Shown here one piece after another: positions 18,586-28,665 of a stretch of 64,000 nucleotides of DNA. The notes beneath the pieces are model-generated. The model was not told the origin of the DNA, did not search any database, and saw nothing but the letters and a program-made list of their open reading frames with translations. The position numbers and the translations under genes were made by a program. The stretch covers positions 38,218 to 102,217 of the forward strand of contig NZ_KI421502.1 in NCBI RefSeq assembly GCF_000473145.1, given 5' to 3'. The stretch is from Leisingera daeponensis DSM 23529 (lineage in GTDB: Bacteria; Pseudomonadota; Alphaproteobacteria; Rhodobacterales; Rhodobacteraceae). The number at the start of each line of letters is the position of its first letter. Positions within the stretch are counted from its first letter, which is position 1.

Positions 18586-20007
18586 ATGGCTCAGGAGCAT
18601 CCCATTTACGGCCGGATCGACGGCCCCATCGTGATCATCGGCTTCGGTTCGATCGGCAAAGGCACGCTGCCCCTGATCGAACGCCATTTCGAATTCGATG
18701 CCGCCAAGCTGACGGTGATCGAACCCGACGCCGCCAAGGCGAATTTCCTGCGCCAGCACAGCATCAACCACCTGCAGGTCGCGCTGACGCCGGACAACTA
18801 CAGGGAGGTGCTGGGCGGCCTGTTTGCCGAGGGCAAGGGGTTTTGCGTAAACCTGTCGGTGGACACCTCGTCGCTTGAGCTCATGACCTTCATGCGGGAG
18901 CTGGGCGTGCTGTATATCGACACGGTGGTGGAGCCCTGGGCGGGCTATTATTTCGGCACCTCCGACAATGCGGCCCGCACCAATTACGCGCTGCGCCAGG
19001 CGGTCAGGGATGAAAAGGCGCGCAACCCCGGCGGCACCACCGCTGTCAGCTGCTGCGGCGCCAATCCCGGCATGGTCAGCTGGTTCGTCAAGGAGGCGCT
19101 GCTGACGCTGGCCCGCGACACCGGCCGCGAGGTTGAGACCCCCGCCAGCCGCGAGGGCTGGGCGCGGCTGATGCAGTCGCTGGGCGTCAAGGGCGTTCAC
19201 ATCGCCGAACGGGATACCCAGGCCCGCCGGGTGCCGCGCGCCCGCGGCACCTTCGTTAATACCTGGTCGGTCGAGGGCTTCATCGCAGAGGGCTTCCAGC
19301 CTGCCGAGCTGGGGTGGGGCACCCATGAAACCTGGTTCCCGGAGAACGGCCACCGCCAGGACAGCGGCTGCCAGGCCGCCATCTGGCTGGAACGTCCGGG
19401 CGCGATCACCCGGGTGCATACCTGGTGCCCGACGCCGGGGCCGCAGTTCGGCTTTCTGGTCACCCATAACGAGGCGATCTCGATCTCGGACTATTACACC
19501 GTCGGAGCGGGGGCTGATCCGGAGTACCGCCCGACCTGCCACTATGCCTATCACCCCTGCGACGACGCGGTGCTGAGCCTGCATGAGCTGTTCGGCTCCG
19601 GCCAGCAGCAGGAGCGGCACCACATCCTGACGGAGGATGAGATCATCGAGGGCATCGACGAGCTGGGCGTGCTGCTTTACGGCCATGAAAAGAACGCGCT
19701 CTGGTTCGGCTCCCGGCTGTCGAACGAGGAGGCCCGCGACCTGGCGCCCTATCAGAACGCGACCGGGCTGCAGGTCACCTCGGCGGTGCTGGCAGGCATG
19801 GTCTGGGCCCTGGAAAACCCCGAAGCGGGGATCGTCGAGACGGACGAGATGGACCACGCCCGCTGTCTTGAGGTGCAGCGCCCGTATCTGGGCCCGGTGG
19901 AGGCGCATTACACCAGCTGGACACCGCTGCAGGACCGCTGGGCGCAGTTCCCGGAAGATATCGACGAAAGCGATCCCTGGCTGTTCCGGAACGTGCTGGC
20001 GAGCTGA
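18586..20007 (+). CDS. hss: Homospermidine synthase
   Basis: A 473-residue NAD-dependent enzyme that forms sym-homospermidine from putrescine, the main alternative polyamine in many alphaproteobacteria. The N-terminus has the Rossmann motif IIGFGSIGKGTLPL. From memory of the Blastochloris viridis enzyme, residues equivalent to E117, N162, E210, W229 and E237 are present as E116 (VVEPW), N160 (CCGANPG), E208 (IAERD), W227 (NTWSVEGF) and E235. The start at 18586 has GGAGA just upstream; earlier in-frame ATGs are less well placed. A GC-rich hairpin follows the stop. An agmatinase-family gene lies 41 kb away on the same replicon. Confidence 0.94.
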   Translation: MAQEHPIYGRIDGPIVIIGFGSIGKGTLPLIERHFEFDAAKLTVIEPDAAKANFLRQHSINHLQVALTPDNYREVLGGLFAEGKGFCVNLSVDTSSLELMTFMRELGVLYIDTVVEPWAGYYFGTSDNAARTNYALRQAVRDEKARNPGGTTAVSCCGANPGMVSWFVKEALLTLARDTGREVETPASREGWARLMQSLGVKGVHIAERDTQARRVPRARGTFVNTWSVEGFIAEGFQPAELGWGTHETWFPENGHRQDSGCQAAIWLERPGAITRVHTWCPTPGPQFGFLVTHNEAISISDYYTVGAGADPEYRPTCHYAYHPCDDAVLSLHELFGSGQQQERHHILTEDEIIEGIDELGVLLYGHEKNALWFGSRLSNEEARDLAPYQNATGLQVTSAVLAGMVWALENPEAGIVETDEMDHARCLEVQRPYLGPVEAHYTSWTPLQDRWAQFPEDIDESDPWLFRNVLAS

Positions 20008-20012
20008 CCGCG

Positions 20013-20039
20013 CGGCGGCGCGCCACAGGCGCGCCGCCG
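20013..20039. terminator. Hairpin downstream of homospermidine synthase
   Basis: Perfect 12-bp GC-only arms (20013-20024 and 20028-20039) around ACA, five bases after the hss stop. A strong stem but a weak T tract, so a terminator is likely rather than certain. Confidence 0.6.
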
Positions 20040-20295
20040 GCTGTTCCTTGCCCGGCTGCCAGTCCCGCCACATCAGACAGGTATTGGCGCCCGGCGAGGC
20101 GAAAGACACCCTGAACTTGCGGTGATGCACCCGTCCCGCGTTGTGCAGGCGCATTGCGCTGGCCTCAAGGGCGGGGTGGCGTGTCTGGCCGCAAGCTGCA
20201 TCCCCGCGCCTGTGATATCCGGTCTGGCGTTCAAAGGTGTTTTGCTCATATTGAAATGAGGACCGCTCATCCGAACCACTTGCCAGGAGCTGCAG

Positions 20296-21210
20296 ATGTC
20301 GCGCCGCCATTACAACCTGCCGCCGCTCACCACGCTGGCCGCGTTCGAGGCGGCCGCCCGGCATCTGAGCTTCAAGAACGCGGCGCAGGAACTGTCCGTC
20401 ACCCCCGGCGCGGTCAGCCATCAGGTGAAGGCGCTGGAGGCGGAGCTGCAGGCGCCGCTGTTCCAGCGCAAGCACCGGGGCGTGGAGCTGACGGAGGAGG
20501 GGGAGGCGCTGTTTGAAACCCTGGCGTCGTCCTTTTCCAAGATCTCGCTGAGCCTCAAGACCATCCGCGACCGGCAGACCGGGGATACCGTGACCATCGG
20601 CTCGACCTCGGCTGTGGCGTCGCTGTGGCTGTCGCCCTCGGTGGTGCGGTTCTGGCGCAAGCATCCGGATGTGAACGTCAACCAGATCGTCAACGACCGG
20701 CCCCTGCGCAGTATGCCGGACGTGGATTTCTATATCCGCTACGGGCGCGAGCGGGACAGCCGCGTAGAGCAGACCGAACTCTACCGCGACCATCTGGTGC
20801 CGGTCGGCAATGCGGAGCTGGCGGGGAAGCTCACCGGCTGCCCGCTGGAGGAGCTGGCGCAGCAGCGGCTGTTGCATCTGGAGTCCGATGACAAGAGCTG
20901 GACCACCTGGGCCGACTGGTTCCAGCAGCTGGGCTATAGCGGCCCCATCGCGCCGGGCGTGCGGGTGAACAATTACGCGGTGGCGCTGCAGGCGGCGCAG
21001 GACGGGGTGGGGCTGGTGCTGGGCTGGCAGCGGCTGCTCAATCCCTTGCTGGCGGGCGGCCAGCTGGTGCCGATCGGGCCGCATGTGCTGGCGGCGCCGC
21101 ACGGGTTCCATCTGGTGGGCCGGCCGGACGCGGAACTGTCGGAATCCGCCCGTTTGCTGCGCAATTGGGTCATTGACGAGATCCATCAGGGATCAGGTGA
21201 GCTGATCTAA
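20296..21210 (+). CDS. LysR-family regulator, GcvA-like
   Basis: A 304-residue regulator. LPPLTTLAAFEAAARHLSFK and the following KNAAQELSVTPGAVSHQVKA region are a GcvA-type HTH. The effector domain (about 90-295) starts DTVTIGSTSAVASLWL. CCAGGAG precedes the ATG. It is co-directional with and 95 bp upstream of the Rieske oxygenase gene, so it probably controls that cassette. The inducer is unknown. Confidence 0.88.
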   Translation: MSRRHYNLPPLTTLAAFEAAARHLSFKNAAQELSVTPGAVSHQVKALEAELQAPLFQRKHRGVELTEEGEALFETLASSFSKISLSLKTIRDRQTGDTVTIGSTSAVASLWLSPSVVRFWRKHPDVNVNQIVNDRPLRSMPDVDFYIRYGRERDSRVEQTELYRDHLVPVGNAELAGKLTGCPLEELAQQRLLHLESDDKSWTTWADWFQQLGYSGPIAPGVRVNNYAVALQAAQDGVGLVLGWQRLLNPLLAGGQLVPIGPHVLAAPHGFHLVGRPDAELSESARLLRNWVIDEIHQGSGELI

Positions 21211-21305
21211 TCCCAGCGCGAAAATTCCTGCTATTGAGTGAATCCGCTCTCTCCCTTCAATGGCGCAAAACGCGCACATCTTTTTCATGCCTTGGAGAGA
21301 CCCAG

Positions 21306-22460
21306 ATGAACAAGCATGACCCGCTTGCCGCGGTGATGGCTCCGGTCAACGTCGCAAACGGCCTGCCGAACGCCCATTACATCGACCCCGCCGTCTTTGC
21401 CGAAGAGAAGCGCTCGGTGCTGTTCAAGAACTGGTCGGGCATCGGCTTTGGCAAGGACGTGCCGGAGCCGGGCTATGCCAAGCCGGTGGATTTCCTTGGT
21501 ATGCCGCTCTTGATCGTGCGCGACAAGGACGGCGAGGTCGGCGTGTTTCAGAACACCTGCCGCCACCGGGGCATGATCCTGGTCGAGAAGCCCGGCAAGA
21601 TCCGCGGCGCCATCCGCTGCGCTTATCACAGCTGGTGTTATGGCCTTGATGGCCGCCTGGTCTCCACCCCCCACGTTGGCGGCCCCGGGAACAACAAGCA
21701 TGAAGATATCAAGCTGGACGAGCTGGGCCTGGTGCGCATCCGCTCGTATGTCTGGCGCGACGTGGTGTTTGTGAACGTCGACGGCACCGCGCCGGAGTTC
21801 GAGGAGGCCCATGCCGACCTGCTGGAGCGCTGGAAGGAGTTTGAAACCCCGGTGCATCACGGCGGCGCGGATTCCGGCTTCAAGCTGGAGGTGAAGACCA
21901 ACTGGAAACTGGCGGTCGAGAACTACTGCGAGAGCTATCACCTGCCCTGGGTGCATCCGGGCCTCAACAGCTATTCCCGGCTGGAGGACCATTACAACAT
22001 CGAGGTGCCGGGCAAGTATTCCGGCCAGGGCACCCTGGTCTACCGCCAGCTGAAGGGCGAAAACGGCGAGGTGTTCCCCGATTTCGAGGGTCTCAGCAGC
22101 AAATGGGACGAGGGCGGCGAGTATACCGCGGTTTATCCGAATGTGCTGTTGGGAGTGCAGCGCGACCATGCATTCGCGATCATTCTGGAGCCGGTCGACA
22201 CCGAGAACACTGTCGAGCACATCGAACTTTACTACGCCAAAACCCCGGAAGAGACCCCGGAGCTGGACAACCTGCGCACCGAGAATGCGAAGCTGTGGAA
22301 GACCGTGTTCGAGGAAGACGTCTTTGTCGTCGAGGGCATGCAGAAGGGCCGCCACGGCGAGCTGTTCGACGGCGGCCGGTTCTCTCCCGCGATGGACGGT
22401 CCGACCCATAATTTCCACGCCTGGGTGGCCGATCAGGTGACCAAAGGCCGCGAGGCATGA
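21306..22460 (+). CDS. Rieske-type aromatic-ring-hydroxylating/quaternary-amine oxygenase, alpha subunit
   Basis: A 384-residue terminal oxygenase. The Rieske 2Fe-2S ligands are C85-x-H87 and C105-xx-H108 (CRHRG, CAYHSW). The mononuclear iron motif is E209-SYH212-LPWVH217. The bridging acid, normally Asp, is Glu here, as in carnitine and related quaternary-ammonium monooxygenases. The substrate is therefore more likely a methylated amine or betaine than an aromatic ring, but this is inference. The ATG at 21306 has GGAGA upstream. The stop overlaps the aldehyde dehydrogenase start (ATGA). No flavin reductase partner is encoded nearby, so electrons must come from a reductase elsewhere. Confidence 0.88.
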   Translation: MNKHDPLAAVMAPVNVANGLPNAHYIDPAVFAEEKRSVLFKNWSGIGFGKDVPEPGYAKPVDFLGMPLLIVRDKDGEVGVFQNTCRHRGMILVEKPGKIRGAIRCAYHSWCYGLDGRLVSTPHVGGPGNNKHEDIKLDELGLVRIRSYVWRDVVFVNVDGTAPEFEEAHADLLERWKEFETPVHHGGADSGFKLEVKTNWKLAVENYCESYHLPWVHPGLNSYSRLEDHYNIEVPGKYSGQGTLVYRQLKGENGEVFPDFEGLSSKWDEGGEYTAVYPNVLLGVQRDHAFAIILEPVDTENTVEHIELYYAKTPEETPELDNLRTENAKLWKTVFEEDVFVVEGMQKGRHGELFDGGRFSPAMDGPTHNFHAWVADQVTKGREA

Positions 22461-23908
22461 GTGCCTTTCTGAAAGACGGGCTGGCCAGGAATTTCCTGGC
22501 CGGTGCCTGGGTCGAGGGCGACGGCGGTGCGCGCATCACCGTTGAGGACCCGGGCAACGGCCAGCACGTGGGCGACTGCGCGCTGGCGGGCGAGGAAACC
22601 CTGGCAAAGGCGCTGGAGGCGGCGCGGACAAGTTTCGAGCGCGGCGACCTGAGCGCCATGAAACCCGCCAGGCGCGGCCAGCTGATGCAACGCATCGCGG
22701 CGGAGATCCGGGGCATTGCGGATGAGGGCGCAGAGCTGTTGTGCCGGGAAAGCGGCAAGAGCCTGAGCGCGGCGCATGACGAGTTTGAAGAGGCCGCGCA
22801 GTATTTCGAATACTACGGCGGCATGGCCGACAAGATCGAGGGCAAGTCGATCCCGCTCGGCCCCGATTACGCCGACTACACGGTTTGTGAGCCTTACGGC
22901 GTTTCTGCCCAGATCGTGCCGTGGAACTTCCCGGTGTCGATTGCGGCGCGGTCGCTGGCGCCTGCGATGGCGGCGGGCAATTCGGTGATCATCAAGTCGC
23001 CGGAACTGGACCCGATGGCGTTGGCGATGCTGGGCGTGGCGCTGGAACGTGCCGAAGTTCCCGCAGGCACGGTGTCGATCCTGAACGGTATCGGCGCGGA
23101 CCTGGGCGCGCGGCTGGTGGAAAGCCCGGCGGTGGATCAGATCGTCTTCACCGGTTCGGTCCCGACCGGCCAGGCGATCCTGCGTGCCGCTGCAAATCCG
23201 GTGACGCCCGCGCTGATGGAGCTGGGCGGCAAATCCGCTGCGGTGGCCTTTGAGGACGCCAATCTGGACACGCTGATGTCCAGCTTGCAAAGCGGTATCT
23301 TCTACAACGCGGGTCAGGTCTGCTCTGCCATGTCGCGGGTGCTGGTGCACCGGTCGATCTATGGCGAGGCGGTGGAGCGTGCCGCCGCGCTGGCAAACGG
23401 CCTCAGCGTCGGGCATGGCTTGGAAAACCCGGGCCTGACCCCGGTGATCTCGGCCCGGCAGCTGGACGGCATCGAGACCCTGACCGCCACCGCCCGCCAA
23501 AGCGGCGCGCGCGCCGCCTCGGGCGGTGCCCGGCTGGAGCGTGAGGGGTATTTCATGGCGCCGACCATCCTGGCGGATGTGGACCCGGCAGCCCGGGTGG
23601 CGCAGGAGGAGATTTTCGGCCCCGTCACCTGCTTCACGCCCTTCGATACGGAGGCCGAGGCGATTGCCATGGCCAACGGCACCGAGTTCGGGCTGGTGGC
23701 CGGCGTCTTCACCCGCGATCTGGCGCGGGCGCACCGGGTGGCGAACCGTCTGCGGGCCGGACAGGTGTTCGTGAACGAATGGTTCGCGGGCGGCATCTCC
23801 ACCCCGTTCGGAGGGGTCGGCAAATCGGGCTTCGGGCGCGAGAAGGGCTTGGAGGCGCTGTATAACTACGTGCGCACCAAGAACATCGCGATTTCGCTGA
23901 AGGGCTGA
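22457..23908 (+). CDS. NAD(P)-dependent aldehyde dehydrogenase (class of betaine/semialdehyde dehydrogenases)
   Basis: A 483-residue ALDH. Substrate-channel and cofactor motifs are VPWNFPV (about 154) and FTGSVPTGQ. The catalytic Glu255 is in MELGGKS and the catalytic Cys289 in NAGQVCSA. It is translationally coupled to the oxygenase (ATGA), so it should oxidise the aldehyde released by that enzyme, for example a semialdehyde formed when a quaternary amine is cleaved. Exact substrate cannot be read from sequence. Full length and intact. Confidence 0.88.
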   Translation: MSAFLKDGLARNFLAGAWVEGDGGARITVEDPGNGQHVGDCALAGEETLAKALEAARTSFERGDLSAMKPARRGQLMQRIAAEIRGIADEGAELLCRESGKSLSAAHDEFEEAAQYFEYYGGMADKIEGKSIPLGPDYADYTVCEPYGVSAQIVPWNFPVSIAARSLAPAMAAGNSVIIKSPELDPMALAMLGVALERAEVPAGTVSILNGIGADLGARLVESPAVDQIVFTGSVPTGQAILRAAANPVTPALMELGGKSAAVAFEDANLDTLMSSLQSGIFYNAGQVCSAMSRVLVHRSIYGEAVERAAALANGLSVGHGLENPGLTPVISARQLDGIETLTATARQSGARAASGGARLEREGYFMAPTILADVDPAARVAQEEIFGPVTCFTPFDTEAEAIAMANGTEFGLVAGVFTRDLARAHRVANRLRAGQVFVNEWFAGGISTPFGGVGKSGFGREKGLEALYNYVRTKNIAISLKG

Positions 23909-23911
23909 GCG

Positions 23912-24151
23912 GTGGAGCGCGCAGACCTCGACCGGGCGCTTCTGCAGGCGCATGAGGACAAGGAAAGCGCCGCGCTGGTCCGGCTCTATACGCTGGCCGG
24001 CGATCAGGCGGAGGACGCGGGCAATATCGACGCCGCCTGCTTTTACCTGACGCACGCCTTTGTCTTTGCGCTGGAGGCCGGGATGCCGGAGGCGAAGGCG
24101 CTGAACCGCCGCCTGGCGGCGCGGGACCGGGCGCATCCGCTGGAGCTGTGA
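23912..24151 (+). CDS. Small TPR-like helical protein (79 residues), cassette partner of unknown function
   Basis: Begins with GTG three bases after the ALDH stop and ends before a hairpin, so it belongs to the Rieske-ALDH operon. The sequence is helical with alternating small and charged residues (ALVRLYTLAGDQAEDAGNID, then FYLTHAFVFALEAGMPEA), resembling a pair of TPR-type helices. No signal, membrane segment or metal motif. Its position suggests a helper for the pathway, but nothing defines the role. Confidence 0.65.
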   Translation: MERADLDRALLQAHEDKESAALVRLYTLAGDQAEDAGNIDAACFYLTHAFVFALEAGMPEAKALNRRLAARDRAHPLEL

Positions 24152-24658
24152 GACGGGTTTCAGACCGCTGTGCCTGCACAGGCACCGGTCTGTTTGGCCG
24201 GCAGGGGAGGGCCGGCCAAAACAACTCGCGCCGCGGCAGGTCAGGGCGTGATCCGCAGCACCACCGCCGAGGGCAGCCTGAGGGGCGGGCCGGGGCGGCT
24301 GAATACGCAGTATTTGGTAGAATCAGTTTCTACGGCCTGTTGAGACTGGCAGGCACGCAGGACCGCCCGGACGGCGCCTGCGGCAACAGTGTTGCCGTTT
24401 CCGCCTGTCCGCTTTGACGGTTTCCCGAAGCCCGTGAGCGCCAACAGGCTGATAAAAGCGCGGTATGCACAGGAAATTGGGGAACAGGCCGGGGGACAGA
24501 CTTGCCATTCGGTGCCGAATTTGATTCGAGTGCGCGGAAATCAGGACAGGCTGTGCAGGTGTGCGGAAAACGGCATTTTGTGCCTTTTCTTTGCCGCCGC
24601 TGCCGGAACGGGGTAAGAACCGCCTCGGGATTCGGCCTTGGAGGGACGTAGCGCAAAT
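24152..24658. other. 507-bp gap before nqrA, presumed promoter region
   Basis: Apart from the hairpin at 24193-24220, no gene is supported. Base composition drops to a more even AT/GC mix from about 24430 to 24600, as expected for the nqr promoter, but I could not identify convincing -35/-10 boxes. Minus-strand open frames running through here extend into nqrA and look like shadows. Confidence 0.5.
24193..24220 (+). terminator. Hairpin after the Rieske-ALDH operon
   Basis: Perfect 10-bp arms TTTGGCCGGC / GCCGGCCAAA around an 8-base loop, about 40 bp after the 79-residue gene. It ends in A rather than T on the plus strand, so termination strength is uncertain. Confidence 0.5.
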
Positions 24659-26002
24659 ATGAAGACATTTAACTTGAGAAAGGGGCTGGATCTGCCGGTG
24701 ACAGGCGCGCCGGAACAGACAATCCATCAAGGCCCCGCCATCACCTCGGTGGCCGTGCTGGGCCCCGACTATCTGGGTCTGAAACCCCGTATGCTGGTGC
24801 AGGAAGGCGATGCCGTCCAGCGCGGCACGCCGCTGTTCTGCCACAAGGACGCGGAGGAAGCCGTGATGGTGGCGCCGATGTCCGGCAAGGTCGTTGCGGT
24901 CAACCGCGGTGCGCGGCGGGTGCTGCAAAGCGTGGTGATCGAGGTTTCCGATGCCGCGGACAAGGGCGTCGATTTCTCCGCCGTTGGCGATGCAGACACC
25001 GCCGAGGGCCTGACCGCCAAGCTGTGCGCGGCCGGCCTGTGGTCCGCGTTCCGCACCCGTCCCTACTCCAAGATGCCGGTGCCGGGGTCCAAGCCCGAGG
25101 CGATTTTCGTGACCGCGATGGACAGCGAGCCGCTGGCCGCAGATGCCGCAGTGATCATCAATGACGCTGCCGAGGCGTTCGAGGTGGGCCTGAAGGCCGT
25201 GACCCTGCTGACCAGCGGCACCACCTTCCTGTGCCAGAAGGCAGGCGACAGCATTCCCGGCGCCGGTCTCGCCGGTGTGGAAGCGGCCGCCTTTGACGGG
25301 CCGCACCCCAGCGGCCTGGCCGGCACCCACATCCACTTCCTGCATCCGGTGCGCGCGGACGATCAGGTCTGGACCGTGTCCTATCAGGACGTGATCGCCA
25401 TCGGCCGCCTGCTGATGACCGGTCATCTGGACCCCTCCGTCGTGGTTGCGCTGGCCGGTCCCGCTGCGCGCGCGCCGCGTCTGGTCCGCACCGTGGCGGG
25501 CGCCTCCACCGAGGAGCTGACCCGCGGCGAGATCGCCGTGGACGGCCCGGTGCGGGTGATTTCCGGTTCGATCCTGTCGGGCCGCCATGCGGCGGGCCCG
25601 CTGGCCTATCTGGGCCGCTTTGCCCGCCAGGTCGCCATCATCGAGGAAGACCGCGAGCAGATCCCGATGGGCTGGATCCGCCCGATGCCCGGCAAATACG
25701 CCGTACAGCCGGTGCTGGGCTCTGCCCTCAGCCGCAAGCTGTTCAACCTGACCAGCAACCTGAATGGCGGCCGCCGGGCGATGGTGCCCACCGGCACCTT
25801 CGAGCGGCTGATGCCGCAGGACTACCTTCCGACGCAGCTGCTGCGCGCGCTGCTGGTGATGGACACCGACTCCGCTCAGGAGCTGGGCGCGCTGGAGCTC
25901 GACGAAGAGGACCTGGGACTCGTCGGCTTTGCCTGCCCGGCCAAGTACGAATACGGGCTGGCGCTGCGCGACTGCCTGACCAAGATTGAAAAGGAGGGCT
26001 GA
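24659..26002 (+). CDS. nqrA: Na+-translocating NADH:quinone reductase subunit A
   Basis: A 447-residue peripheral subunit of the six-subunit sodium-pumping respiratory complex, implicated in quinone interaction. The N-terminus [17 protein letters not shown] and the biotinyl/lipoyl-like segment [16 protein letters not shown] are diagnostic. [19 protein letters not shown] continues that domain. The ATG at 24659 is used; GGAGGG lies 13 bases upstream, somewhat far. First gene of nqrABCDEF, six bp from nqrB. Confidence 0.95.
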   Translation: MKTFNLRKGLDLPVTGAPEQTIHQGPAITSVAVLGPDYLGLKPRMLVQEGDAVQRGTPLFCHKDAEEAVMVAPMSGKVVAVNRGARRVLQSVVIEVSDAADKGVDFSAVGDADTAEGLTAKLCAAGLWSAFRTRPYSKMPVPGSKPEAIFVTAMDSEPLAADAAVIINDAAEAFEVGLKAVTLLTSGTTFLCQKAGDSIPGAGLAGVEAAAFDGPHPSGLAGTHIHFLHPVRADDQVWTVSYQDVIAIGRLLMTGHLDPSVVVALAGPAARAPRLVRTVAGASTEELTRGEIAVDGPVRVISGSILSGRHAAGPLAYLGRFARQVAIIEEDREQIPMGWIRPMPGKYAVQPVLGSALSRKLFNLTSNLNGGRRAMVPTGTFERLMPQDYLPTQLLRALLVMDTDSAQELGALELDEEDLGLVGFACPAKYEYGLALRDCLTKIEKEG

Positions 26003-26007
26003 GCCGG

Positions 26008-27216
26008 ATGGGATTGCGCAGCTTCTTTGACAGGATCGAACCGCATTTCGAGAAGGGGGGCAAATACGAAAAGCTCTTCCCCGTCTACGAGATGGTGGAG
26101 TCCTTCCTTTACACCCCGAAAACCGTCACCACCGTGGCGCCGCATGCCCGCTCCTACATCGATATGAAGCGGATCATGACCTATGTGGTGATCGCCACCA
26201 TCCCCTGCATCCTGTGGGGCATGTACAACACCGGCTTCCAGACCAACTCCGCGATTGCGATGCTGGGGGCGGATGCGGCCACCGGCTGGCGCGTTGCGGT
26301 GCTGCAGGCGCTGGGGATTTCGCTGGATGCGTCGAACCCGCTGGCCAATATCGCGCACGGGTTCCTGTATTTCCTGCCGCTTTATATCGTGACGCTGGTT
26401 GCGGGCGGCATCTTCGAGGTGATCTTTGCCACCGTGCGCGGGCATGAGGTGAACGAGGGCTTCCTGGTGACCTCGATGCTGTACACGCTGATCCTGCCGG
26501 CCTCGACGCCGCTGTGGCAGGTGGCGCTTGGCATCATCTTCGGCGTGGTGATCGGCAAGGAAGTGTTCGGCGGCACCGGCAAGAACTTCCTCAACCCGGC
26601 GCTGACGGGCCGTGCGTTCCTGTATTTCGCCTATCCGGCCAATATGTCGGGCGACAGTGTCTGGACCCCGGTTGACGGCTTCTCCGGCGCGACCGCGCTG
26701 GGTGTCACGGCCGCTGACGGCGTGCAGGCGCTGGCCGCCAAGGGCATCGAATGGTCGGACGCCTTCATCGGCACCATTCAGGGCAGCTTTGGCGAGACGT
26801 CGACGCTGGCCTGCGCCATCGGCCTGGCCTTCCTGCTGGCGACCAAGATCGCCAACTGGCGCCTGATCGCGGGCTGCCTGGGCGGCATGATCGGCTTCTC
26901 GGCGCTGCTGAACCTGATCGGGTCCGACACCAACCCGATGTTTGCGATGCCGTGGTACTGGCACCTGGTGCTGGGCGGCTATGCCTTTGGCCTGGTGTTC
27001 ATGGTGACCGAACCCGTTTCGGCCAGCCACACCAACGCGGGCCGCTACATCTACGGTGCGCTTATCGGCGTGATGGTGGTGCTGATCCGGGTGCTGAACC
27101 CGGCCTTCCCGGAAGGCATGATGCTGGCGATCCTGTTCGGCAACGTCTTTGCGCCGCTGATCGACTACTTCGTCGTGCAAGCAAACATCAAACGGAGGGC
27201 GCGCCGCCATGGCTGA
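26008..27216 (+). CDS. nqrB: Na+-NQR subunit B (covalent FMN, membrane)
   Basis: A 402-residue integral membrane subunit with about ten hydrophobic segments. SGAT at residues 226-229 ([10 protein letters not shown]) is the site where ApbE attaches FMN through the threonine (T229). [20 protein letters not shown] is also conserved. It takes part in electron transfer and sodium translocation. The gene overlaps nqrC by 8 bases. Confidence 0.96.
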   Translation: MGLRSFFDRIEPHFEKGGKYEKLFPVYEMVESFLYTPKTVTTVAPHARSYIDMKRIMTYVVIATIPCILWGMYNTGFQTNSAIAMLGADAATGWRVAVLQALGISLDASNPLANIAHGFLYFLPLYIVTLVAGGIFEVIFATVRGHEVNEGFLVTSMLYTLILPASTPLWQVALGIIFGVVIGKEVFGGTGKNFLNPALTGRAFLYFAYPANMSGDSVWTPVDGFSGATALGVTAADGVQALAAKGIEWSDAFIGTIQGSFGETSTLACAIGLAFLLATKIANWRLIAGCLGGMIGFSALLNLIGSDTNPMFAMPWYWHLVLGGYAFGLVFMVTEPVSASHTNAGRYIYGALIGVMVVLIRVLNPAFPEGMMLAILFGNVFAPLIDYFVVQANIKRRARRHG

Positions 27217-28012
27217 TACCCAAAGCAAGGGCCTGATTGGCCGCTTCCTCGCCGCATCGCCGGATTCGGTTGGCAAGACCGTGTTCATCGCTGTTGCCGT
27301 CTGCCTGGTGGCCTCGATGATCGTGTCCACCGCCGCCGTGTCCCTGCGCCCGGTGCAGGAAACCAACAAGAAGCGCGACAAGCAGCTGAACGTTCTGCAG
27401 GTGGCTGGTCTCTATGAGCCGGGCCAGAATGTGGCCGAAGCCTTTGCCGCGTTCGAGCCGCAGGTGCTGGATCTGGAAACCAGCACCTTCACCGACCAGT
27501 TCGACGCGGCCACCTTTGACGGGCTGGCTGCTGCGCAGGACCCGGAGCTGAGCCGCGAGCTGGAGAACGACCCGGCCGGCATCGGCCGCCAGTCGCGCTA
27601 CAAGACCGTGTATCTGCTGCGCGAGGAAAACGGCGATCTGGACAAGGTGATCCTGCCGATCCACGGCTATGGCCTGTGGTCCACCCTCTATGGCTTCATC
27701 GCGGTGGAGGAGAACGGCAACGACATCTATGGCCTGCAGTTTTACCAGCACGGCGAAACCCCGGGCCTGGGCGCCGAGGTGGACAACCCGCGCTGGAAAG
27801 CGCTGTGGCAGGGCAAGAAGCTGTTCGATGAAGACGGCGATCTGGAGATCACCGTGTCCAAGACCGTGCCGGCCGCCGGCCGCGAGCATTATATCGACGC
27901 CCTTGCCGGTGCCACGCTGACCTCTGCCGGGGTCGACAACCTGGTGCGGTTCTGGATGGGCGAAGAAGGCTACGGGCCGTTCCTCAAGTCACTGCAAGCG
28001 GGAGAGTTCTGA
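27209..28012 (+). CDS. nqrC: Na+-NQR subunit C (covalent FMN)
   Basis: A 267-residue subunit with one N-terminal membrane anchor (about 24-46) and a periplasmic domain carrying covalent FMN. The flavinylation motif reads [10 protein letters not shown], with T236 as the attachment residue. The usual Ser before GAT is Ala here. CGGAGGG precedes the ATG. It overlaps nqrB by 8 bases and nqrD by one (TGATG). Length and the remaining motifs ([16 protein letters not shown]) are normal. Confidence 0.95.
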   Translation: MADTQSKGLIGRFLAASPDSVGKTVFIAVAVCLVASMIVSTAAVSLRPVQETNKKRDKQLNVLQVAGLYEPGQNVAEAFAAFEPQVLDLETSTFTDQFDAATFDGLAAAQDPELSRELENDPAGIGRQSRYKTVYLLREENGDLDKVILPIHGYGLWSTLYGFIAVEENGNDIYGLQFYQHGETPGLGAEVDNPRWKALWQGKKLFDEDGDLEITVSKTVPAAGREHYIDALAGATLTSAGVDNLVRFWMGEEGYGPFLKSLQAGEF

Positions 28013-28665
28013 TGTCCCAGAGCAAGAAAGACATGCTGATCGACCCGCTGGTCGACAACAACCCGATCACCCTGCAGGTGCTGGGCATCTGCTCGGCGCT
28101 GGCGGTGACCTCGTCGCTGCAGGTGGCCTTTGTGATGACGCTGGCGGTGACCTTCGTGACCGCGTTCTCGTCGATGTTCATCTCGATCCTCAGGAACCAG
28201 ATCCCGGGCTCGATCCGGATCATCGTGCAGATGGTGATCATCGCCTCGCTGGTGATCCTGGTGGACCAGGTGCTGAAGGCCTATGCCTTTGAGATTTCGA
28301 AAACCCTGTCGGTCTTCGTCGGCCTGATCATCACCAACTGCATCGTGATGGGCCGCGCCGAGGCGTTTGCGATGAAGAACCCGCCGGTCGCGTCCTTCAT
28401 CGACGGCGTGGGCAACGGCCTGGGCTACGGCCTGATCCTGATGCTGGTCGGTTTCATCCGTGAGCTGTTCGGCTCCGGCTCGCTGTTCGGCATCACCCTG
28501 CTGGAAACCGTGAACAACGGCGGCTGGTATGTCCCGAACGGTCTGCTGCTGCTGCCGCCCTCGGCCTTCTTCGTGATCGGCCTCCTGATCTGGGCCTTCC
28601 GCACCTGGAAGCCGAACCAGGTGGAAGAGCGTGAATACAAAATCCAAACCGTGGAGGCGCACTGA
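28012..28665 (+). CDS. nqrD: Na+-NQR subunit D
   Basis: A 217-residue integral membrane subunit with about six helices. [17 protein letters not shown] and the membrane-embedded [17 protein letters not shown] (cysteine in a half-helix) match NqrD, which with NqrE holds an intramembrane iron centre. [19 protein letters not shown] is also typical. Starts on the nqrC stop and ends on the nqrE start (TGATG). Confidence 0.96.
   Translation: MSQSKKDMLIDPLVDNNPITLQVLGICSALAVTSSLQVAFVMTLAVTFVTAFSSMFISILRNQIPGSIRIIVQMVIIASLVILVDQVLKAYAFEISKTLSVFVGLIITNCIVMGRAEAFAMKNPPVASFIDGVGNGLGYGLILMLVGFIRELFGSGSLFGITLLETVNNGGWYVPNGLLLLPPSAFFVIGLLIWAFRTWKPNQVEEREYKIQTVEAH

Noticed and set aside
18406..21186. 926-codon minus-strand frame over hss and the following LysR
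   Set aside because: Spans two well-supported plus-strand genes and their intergenic hairpin; amino-acid composition is that of a mirrored frame.
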